Below are positions 13,613 through 17,852 of a stretch of 17,852 nucleotides of DNA, one piece after another (the stretch's first letter is position 1; each line of letters starts with the position of its first letter). Origin of the DNA: Bacillota bacterium (GTDB taxonomy: Bacteria > Bacillota > Clostridia > Christensenellales > Aristaeellaceae). Below the pieces are notes generated by a model, which saw only the letters and a program-made list of their open reading frames with translations, ran no database searches and had not been told where the DNA came from. The stretch is taken from positions 1 through 17,852 of the forward strand of contig JAFADG010000003.1 of assembly GCA_023425025.1 (NCBI GenBank), given 5' to 3'. Made by a program: the position numbers and the translations under genes.

Positions 13613-14641
13613 TCAATCGATTTCGATGATCCCAGGATACTGCGCCAGTACATCCGCTTCCTCGTTGACGAAGGTAGTCTTATCCTCTTCCTTGGGCACA
13701 AACTTTTCGCCCTCTACATGGACTTCCACCTTCTTGACGCCGGGGAACTGGGAGCAGGTGAACAATATCGCCCGAAGGGCCTGCCGGCCGCCGTCAGACT
13801 GCTGGGAAACCTCCATGAAATCCTTGGTAAAGTCCACCGTCACCACGCCGTCCTTCATGGTCACGCCCTTCAGGCCGCAATCCGGGGGCAGGGGGCGGTT
13901 CAGGCCGCTGTCATCCCTGGGACCTTTGGCCAGTTCCAGCATGGCGGTGGTCAGGTCGGCGGTGGAGAACACGGTGCGCGTGACGGGGATCAGCATCCGT
14001 CCTGTTTCCGAGGGGAAGTACAACTGCACGGTGCTGGCGTTGGCGGTGGCGGCAGTCGTCGTGCTTTCCAGGTTCAGGCCGGCCTTGGTAAAGGTGCCGC
14101 TGACATCGGTGCCATGGGTCAGTTTGCTGCGGGCCTGGCCGTCAAAGAGGAAGGTGACCTCTTCCACCGTGGGAAAGGTGGTCAGCGCGCTGGCGACTGC
14201 CTGCACCATCAGCAGCTCTTCCTCGGCAGTGGCGCAATTAAGCGCTTCCTTGCTCATATCCACCCTGGCCTTTTGATCGGCAATGTTGATATCAAAGGTG
14301 GTGCCTTCGGGGATGACGGTGCGAAGCCCGAGCCTTGCGGCCTGCAGGTCGTTCTCGCTGCTTTTCACCATCAGGCTAAGGGTGGCCTTGGCCACGCCGT
14401 CCTGTTTGGTGATCTGCCTGGTTACAGGCACCAGATACCCTTCCCCATCCTCATAAAACACCACGGTAGGCTGTGTATCACCTGTAGCTTGTATAGTTGT
14501 GGTCTGCGCAACGTCCAGCGGCGGCTCCTCATAATCGTTCACAGAAGCCTTGGGCCCCAATCCCCGCAGGGCCAGGACCACCACCAGCGCCGCCGCGCAC
14601 AGGATCAGGATGCGCTCGATATCCGTCCGCTTGATCTTCAC
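13613..14641 (-). CDS. gerM: GerM-like sporulation protein with two GerMN domains
   Basis: The 342-residue product has an N-terminal membrane segment (about 11-29, ILILCAAALVVVLAL) and two tandem GerMN domains at roughly 58-175 and 204-314. Each opens with a similar phrase: VVFYEDGEGYLVPVTRQI and VQLYFPSETGRMLIPVTRTV. In B. subtilis GerM helps build the SpoIIIA-SpoIIQ channel between mother cell and forespore, and mutants affect sporulation and germination. The cysteine in LILC does not make a good lipobox, so this copy looks anchored by a transmembrane helix rather than lipid. I choose GTG at 14641 because AAGGAG lies 8 bases upstream; a frame from 14689 lacks a ribosome site. The order with rph, rdgB and ysnB supports the assignment. 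Confidence 0.85.
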   Translation of the reverse strand: MKIKRTDIERILILCAAALVVVLALRGLGPKASVNDYEEPPLDVAQTTTIQATGDTQPTVVFYEDGEGYLVPVTRQITKQDGVAKATLSLMVKSSENDLQAARLGLRTVIPEGTTFDINIADQKARVDMSKEALNCATAEEELLMVQAVASALTTFPTVEEVTFLFDGQARSKLTHGTDVSGTFTKAGLNLESTTTAATANASTVQLYFPSETGRMLIPVTRTVFSTADLTTAMLELAKGPRDDSGLNRPLPPDCGLKGVTMKDGVVTVDFTKDFMEVSQQSDGGRQALRAILFTCSQFPGVKKVEVHVEGEKFVPKEEDKTTFVNEEADVLAQYPGIIEID

Positions 14642-14674
14642 AAAGCTCACTCCTTGCTTGATGATTGCAGTGAA

Positions 14675-14703
14675 AGTGTATGCCCTCACGCATCCGGCTA
14701 TGA
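14675..14703 (-). promoter_or_regulatory. Candidate sporulation sigma-E promoter of gerM
   Basis: On the minus strand, TCATAGC (14703-14697) and CATACACT (14682-14675) are separated by exactly 14 bp. The B. subtilis sigma-E pattern is about KMATATT, 13-15 bp, CATACANT, so the -10 box matches fully where the base is fixed and the -35 box matches five of seven. The start would fall near 14667, 26 bases before the GTG codon. Mother-cell expression of GerM under sigma-E is known in B. subtilis. Confidence 0.5.
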
Positions 14704-14736
14704 ATATCTATTCCACTGTACAATAAACAAGAGTGT

Positions 14737-14765
14737 TTGCGCATTTTAAGATTCGGCGGTATAAT
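14737..14765 (+). promoter_or_regulatory. Putative sigma-A promoter of rqcH
   Basis: A perfect TATAAT at 14760-14765 lies 30 bases upstream of the rqcH ATG. Seventeen bp before it is TTGCGC, only three of six to the -35 consensus. It is back to back with the candidate gerM promoter in a 154-bp divergent region. Confidence 0.6.
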
Positions 14766-14795
14766 ATTTCCCATCGCACGAAGGAGGATCACCGT

Positions 14796-16550
14796 ATGCC
14801 CATGGACGGCCTGACGCTGCACTTTGCGGCCAGGGAACTGAACGAAAAACTGACGCAGGGGCGCGTTGACAAGGTCGCCCAGCCGGAAAAAGATATGCTG
14901 GTCCTTTTGATCCGCAGCCAGGGTGAAAACCACCGGCTGCTTTTGTGCGCCAGCCCCAACAACGCCAGGGCCCATTTAACCGGTCAAAGCCTTGTAAACC
15001 CCATGGAGCCGCCCATGTTTTGCATGCTTATGCGCAAGCATCTGCTCGGCGGCCGGGTGCTTTCCGTCCGCCAGCTGGGCGGCGACCGGGTATTGCAAAT
15101 AGACATAGAAAATACAGACGAATTGGGATACCCAAGCACCAGATCGCTTTATTTGGAAATCATGGGCCGCCACTCCAACCTGATCGCGGTGGACGCCCAG
15201 GGCAAAATCATCGACGCCATCCGCCATGTGGGCCATGATATGAGCCGCGTGCGGGAGGTGCTGCCCGGCCTTTATTACGAAGCGCCGCCCGCCCAGGACA
15301 AGCTGGATTTTACCGGCTTTACCGTGGAGGCGGCCCGTGAACGGCTCTTGGGCCTTGCTGGCAGGCTGGACAAGGCGCTGGCTGCCGTATTCCGGGGCCT
15401 GTCCTCCGTGGCTGCCCAGGAGATCGCCTACCGCCTGACCGGCAGCGACAGGGCCCTGCTGGAGGACAGCGATATCGGTCCCCTCAGCCAGCGGCTGCAT
15501 GATTTCATGAACCTTATGCCCACGCTTTCGCCGCCGGTTTTGCAAAAGGACCAGGATGGCGGGAATGTGGACGTTTTCCCCTTCCCCTATCTTTCCAGAG
15601 ATACCTCCCTGCAGGAATCCTTCGCCGGTGTCAGCCAGGCGCTGGACGCGTTTTTTTCCACGCGGGACCAGGCGGAGCGCATCACCCAGAAAAGCGCCTC
15701 CCTGAACAGGTTATTGAAAACCCACATCGAGCGCTGCGAGAAAAAGCTGGCGCTGCAATTGCAGGAACTTCACAACAGCGCCCGCATGGAAGAATACCGC
15801 ATCATGGGCGACCTGATTACCGCAAACCTGTATCAATTGCGAAAAGGGCTGGAAACCGTAAAGCTTCTCAATTATTACGATCCGAACGGGAATTACATCG
15901 ATATCCCGATGGACAAGCAGCTGACCCCGGTGCAAAACGCGCAAAGATATTTCAAGCGCTACCAAAAAGCCCGTGCCGCCAAGGAAACCGCGGCCGGGCA
16001 AAAGGAAAAAACACTGGTGGAACTGGCCTTTTTGGAAGGCGCGCTGGACGATTTGCAAAAATGCATCGAGGAATCGGAGCTTTTTGAAATCCGCCAGGAG
16101 ATGCAGCGGGCCGGCTATGTTCGGGCCAGCCACAGCCGCAAGCCCCAGAGAAAGCTGCCGGAAAGCCAGCCCCTGCGCTTTGAAAGCCGGGACGGCATTG
16201 AAATATTGGTGGGCAAAAACAGCCTTCAAAACGACCGCATCACCTCCGCCGCCCGAGGCGAGGAAACCTGGCTGCACGCCAAGGATATGCCCGGCTCCCA
16301 CGTGATCATCAAAAAGGAAGGCGAAATTCCGCAAACCACCCTGCAGGAAGCGGCGCAACTGGCCGCCTACTACAGCCGGGGCCGGCAAAGCGCGGGCGTG
16401 CCCATCGATTACACGCTGCGCAAGCATGTCAAAAAGCCCGGCGGCAGCCCGGCCGGGTTTGTGATCTACGTGAACCAGCGGACGCTGTACATGACCGTTT
16501 CGGAAAGCGATATCAAAAAGATCAAGGAACTTCCGCCAAAGAAACAATGA
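14796..16550 (+). CDS. rqcH: Rqc2/RqcH, ribosome quality-control NFACT protein
   Basis: This 584-residue protein, often annotated fibronectin-binding FbpA, binds peptidyl-tRNA-blocked 50S subunits and adds alanine tails that mark stalled nascent chains for degradation. The NFACT-N domain contains GGDR with D97 and R98, at the same numbering as the B. subtilis tRNA-binding residues, and EIMGRHSNLI at 121-130. A coiled-coil region covers about 285-350 and 385-445. The NFACT-R domain (about 458-565) includes RITSAARGEETWLHAKD and PGSHVIIK. I choose ATG at 14796, with AAGGAGG 8 bases upstream; an ORF start at 14733 lies upstream of the -10 box. It is divergent from gerM and followed after 33 bases by an acetyltransferase gene. 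Confidence 0.95.
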   Translation: MPMDGLTLHFAARELNEKLTQGRVDKVAQPEKDMLVLLIRSQGENHRLLLCASPNNARAHLTGQSLVNPMEPPMFCMLMRKHLLGGRVLSVRQLGGDRVLQIDIENTDELGYPSTRSLYLEIMGRHSNLIAVDAQGKIIDAIRHVGHDMSRVREVLPGLYYEAPPAQDKLDFTGFTVEAARERLLGLAGRLDKALAAVFRGLSSVAAQEIAYRLTGSDRALLEDSDIGPLSQRLHDFMNLMPTLSPPVLQKDQDGGNVDVFPFPYLSRDTSLQESFAGVSQALDAFFSTRDQAERITQKSASLNRLLKTHIERCEKKLALQLQELHNSARMEEYRIMGDLITANLYQLRKGLETVKLLNYYDPNGNYIDIPMDKQLTPVQNAQRYFKRYQKARAAKETAAGQKEKTLVELAFLEGALDDLQKCIEESELFEIRQEMQRAGYVRASHSRKPQRKLPESQPLRFESRDGIEILVGKNSLQNDRITSAARGEETWLHAKDMPGSHVIIKKEGEIPQTTLQEAAQLAAYYSRGRQSAGVPIDYTLRKHVKKPGGSPAGFVIYVNQRTLYMTVSESDIKKIKELPPKKQ

Positions 16551-16583
16551 CGGAAACTGACGATGCGAAAGGAAGGCCTGCGT

Positions 16584-17153
16584 ATGCTTCTTCGCCCGGC
16601 AACGGCAAACGATGGCGCGGCGCTTTGCGCCATCTACCGCCCCTATGTTATGGAGACGTCCATCACCTTTATCTGCAAGGAACCTACCGCTCAGAGCTTT
16701 TCGGAGAAAATCGCGGGCCTTATGCCCCAGTATCCCTTCATCGTCTGCGAAGACAACGGCAATGCGCTGGGCTATGCCTATGCCTCGGCGCTGCGGCCCC
16801 ACGACGCCTACCAGTGGGATGCGGAGCTTTCGGTCTACGTGGACAGGGAGCATCATGGCCATGGCGTCGGCCGCAAATTATACGCGGCCCTTTTGGAGCT
16901 GCTGACGGTTCAAGGCTATCAAACCGTGTACGGCGTGCTTTCCCTTCCCAATGAAAAAAGCCTGGCGCTGCACGCGGCGTTCGGCTTTGAAACATTGGGC
17001 GTATTCCCCAAATCGGGGTATAAGCTGGGCAAATGGCATGACATCATCTGGCTGCAAAAAGCACTGGGCGATTTCCCCGAAGACCCCAAGCCCCCGACGC
17101 CCTTTTCCAAGCTCGGCGCGGATATCATACAAGAGGTGCTGGGAAAATTGTAA
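16584..17153 (+). CDS. GNAT-family N-acetyltransferase, phosphinothricin-acetyltransferase-like
   Basis: This 189-residue acetyl-CoA-dependent transferase starts RPATANDGAALCAIYRPYVMETSITF, the usual opening of the Pat/YwnH group. The acetyl-CoA loop is in VYVDREHHGHGVGRKLY (about 87-103), with the motif in HGHGVG. NEKSLALHAAFGF and GYKLGKWHDIIWLQK near the C-terminus are also typical of this group. Members act on phosphinothricin, methionine sulfoximine or related amino acids; the natural substrate here is unknown. I prefer ATG at 16584, with AAAGGAAGG 7 bases upstream, over the ATG at 16563. It probably shares a transcript with rqcH and is followed by a strong terminator. About 20 extra C-terminal residues are proline-rich and not typical. 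Confidence 0.88.
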   Translation: MLLRPATANDGAALCAIYRPYVMETSITFICKEPTAQSFSEKIAGLMPQYPFIVCEDNGNALGYAYASALRPHDAYQWDAELSVYVDREHHGHGVGRKLYAALLELLTVQGYQTVYGVLSLPNEKSLALHAAFGFETLGVFPKSGYKLGKWHDIIWLQKALGDFPEDPKPPTPFSKLGADIIQEVLGKL

Positions 17154-17176
17154 AGCCTATCTGCGGATTTTATGAC

Positions 17177-17211
17177 GGGTGCCCCTTCCTTGCACAGGGG
17201 GCACCCTTTTT
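17177..17211 (+). terminator. Terminator of the rqcH-acetyltransferase unit
   Basis: GGGTGCCCC (17177-17185) pairs perfectly with GGGGCACCC (17198-17206) and is followed by TTTTT on the plus strand. It begins 23 bases after the acetyltransferase stop codon. Confidence 0.92.
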
Positions 17212-17456
17212 CGCCCCACGCCTCCACTTCACAGGAGATGAATGACACGAATGACATGCCAAAGGCTGCTTTTCTGCCGGTGCGCTCCACAAGCGGGGCG
17301 ACGAAAACCACACCGCTTCAAAACAGGGATAGAATCTCTCCCTTATCCTTACGTTTCCCTCATTTACAATCCATTTTTCATGCTGCCATACATCGTGCAA
17401 AAAAGGGAATACGCTTTCCAGCAGAAATCGGCTGAACAGGCGCGGTTTCCCGCGCA
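17212..17456. other. Intergenic stretch between convergent genes, no recognised gene
   Basis: Together with the terminator to its left this makes a gene-free gap of about 300 bases between the acetyltransferase and the spore protein gene. Open frames here lack ribosome sites and any recognisable family. On the minus strand the hairpin GCGCGG/CCGCGC (17440-17455) sits directly after the spore gene stop. A weak GGAA/TTCC hairpin followed by six T (minus strand, near 17419-17399) may terminate that message. Confidence 0.5.
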
Positions 17457-17684
17457 TCAGCCAAGCGGTTTGCGTTCCTGCACGCTCATGGCTTTCTCCT
17501 GCTGCTCGATCATGTGTTTGACCATTTGGCCGGCCACGCGGCTGGGCAGCGCACCCTTGTCGCCGCGCCGCAGGTCGATGCCAAGCTCCTTGGCAATCTC
17601 CATCTTCATGTTGTCCAGTGCCGTGCGGGCCTCGGGCACGCTGGAATGACCGGAGGAACCGGCGTTTTGGGAATGATTGAACAT
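17457..17684 (-). CDS. Alpha/beta-type small acid-soluble spore protein (SASP)
   Basis: The 75-residue product binds and protects DNA in the dormant spore and supplies amino acids on germination. ALDNMKMEIAKELGIDL contains the GPR protease site (cleavage after the glutamate in K-x-E-I-A). LPSRVAGQMVKHMIEQQEKAM matches the second conserved helix of the family. Family length is about 60-75 residues. I place the start at ATG 17684 (MFNHSQN), with GGAG 8 bases upstream. The frame stays open upstream but that part runs into the hairpin of the mobile-like element. The gene starts only 50 bases from that element, and I see no clear sigma-G promoter (CATNNTA-type -10) in the space left. Confidence 0.9.
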   Translation of the reverse strand: MFNHSQNAGSSGHSSVPEARTALDNMKMEIAKELGIDLRRGDKGALPSRVAGQMVKHMIEQQEKAMSVQERKPLG

Positions 17685-17733
17685 CCTTTTCTCTCCACTT
17701 CGTCCGCAGCAAAACGCAGCGGCATAAATCAAA

Positions 17734-17852
17734 ACCACCGGCTTAGCCGGTGGTATGCACCGCGCCTTCAAGGCGAATTTACTAGCCGCGTCTCAAGACG
17801 CATTGAACCATCTATCAACTGCATTTCATGCCCCACCGCTCGTAAACGAGCT
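17734..17852 (-). mobile_element. Partial non-autonomous IS200/IS605-like element (right-end half)
   Basis: This half starts at the hairpin CCACCGGCTTAGCCGGTGG (17735-17753, 8-bp stem, 3-base loop) and runs to the window end through the 98 bases shared with 1-98. Read on the minus strand, stem-loops GCTCG/CGAGC, GCGTCT/AGACGC and CGCCTT/AAGGCG precede the final hairpin. TTTTGAT lies just outside it, resembling the TTGAT pentamer used by ISDra2. A chain of small hairpins leading into the right end is how TnpB omega-RNAs are arranged, so this may be a relic of one. There is no tnpB here. The orientation is inferred from that resemblance. Confidence 0.55.
17755..17852. repeat. Right copy of exact 98-bp terminal direct repeat
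   Basis: This copy is identical over all 98 bases to 1..98. It is internal to the IS200/IS605-like element, whose two different flanks appear at the opposite ends of the window. Confidence 0.95.

Noticed and set aside
17172..17435. 87-codon plus-strand open frame after the acetyltransferase
   Set aside because: It begins just before the rho-independent terminator and runs through its stem, has no ribosome site and resembles no family.
1..17852. A natural plasmid or phage circle suggested by the identical ends
   Set aside because: No replication, partition, mobilisation, capsid or integrase gene is present. Content is core metabolism and sporulation, and the shared ends lie inside a repeat-like element.
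1..17852. CRISPR array, tRNA, rRNA or defence-island genes
   Set aside because: I looked for regularly spaced repeats, tRNA-like sequences and nuclease or toxin-antitoxin pairs and saw none. The repeated hairpins are isolated elements.

Overview
The window looks like one contig from a GC-rich, spore-forming Firmicute, most likely an uncultured member of the Clostridia. The evidence is an alpha/beta-type small acid-soluble spore protein, a GerM-like sporulation protein, a tryptophan T-box leader, strong Shine-Dalgarno sequences and sigma-A promoters of the Gram-positive type. I cannot place it to genus. All protein genes are on the minus strand except rqcH and an acetyltransferase gene.

Layout from left to right. 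Positions 1-200 hold half of a small ORF-free element that resembles an IS200/IS605 derivative. Next is a sugar locus: a MalE-type binding protein (270-1469) and its LacI-family regulator (1519-2529), which has a clear promoter and twin operator-like sites over its own start. Then comes a compact arginine operon, argC-argJ-argB-argD-argF (7929 down to 2814), with a near-consensus promoter, a candidate ARG box and a terminator. It makes citrulline from glutamate by the acetyl-recycling route; argG, argH and carAB are not here. Next is a three-gene ABC importer of the TrpXYZ type (10972 down to 8103), headed by a T-box leader (about 11326-11067) whose specifier codon reads UGG, so the leader predicts tryptophan transport.

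The next block, gerM - rph/rdgB fusion - metallophosphoesterase (14641 down to 11392), matches the Bacillus subtilis order gerM-rph-ysnA-ysnB, but here rph and rdgB are one reading frame. A possible sporulation sigma-E promoter precedes gerM. Divergently on the plus strand are rqcH (ribosome-associated quality control) and a GNAT acetyltransferase with a good terminator. The right end carries the spore protein gene on the minus strand, with the other half of the IS200/IS605-like element just upstream.

The first and last 98 bases are identical and lie inside that element. The simplest reading is an assembly that stopped inside a multi-copy repeat. Joined across the shared 98 bases, the two halves give an element of about 221 nt with a similar hairpin at each end. 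It has no transposase, and its several small stem-loops suggest it may keep an omega-RNA-like segment. This is the most open-ended observation; the rest consists of recognisable systems with some unusual details.
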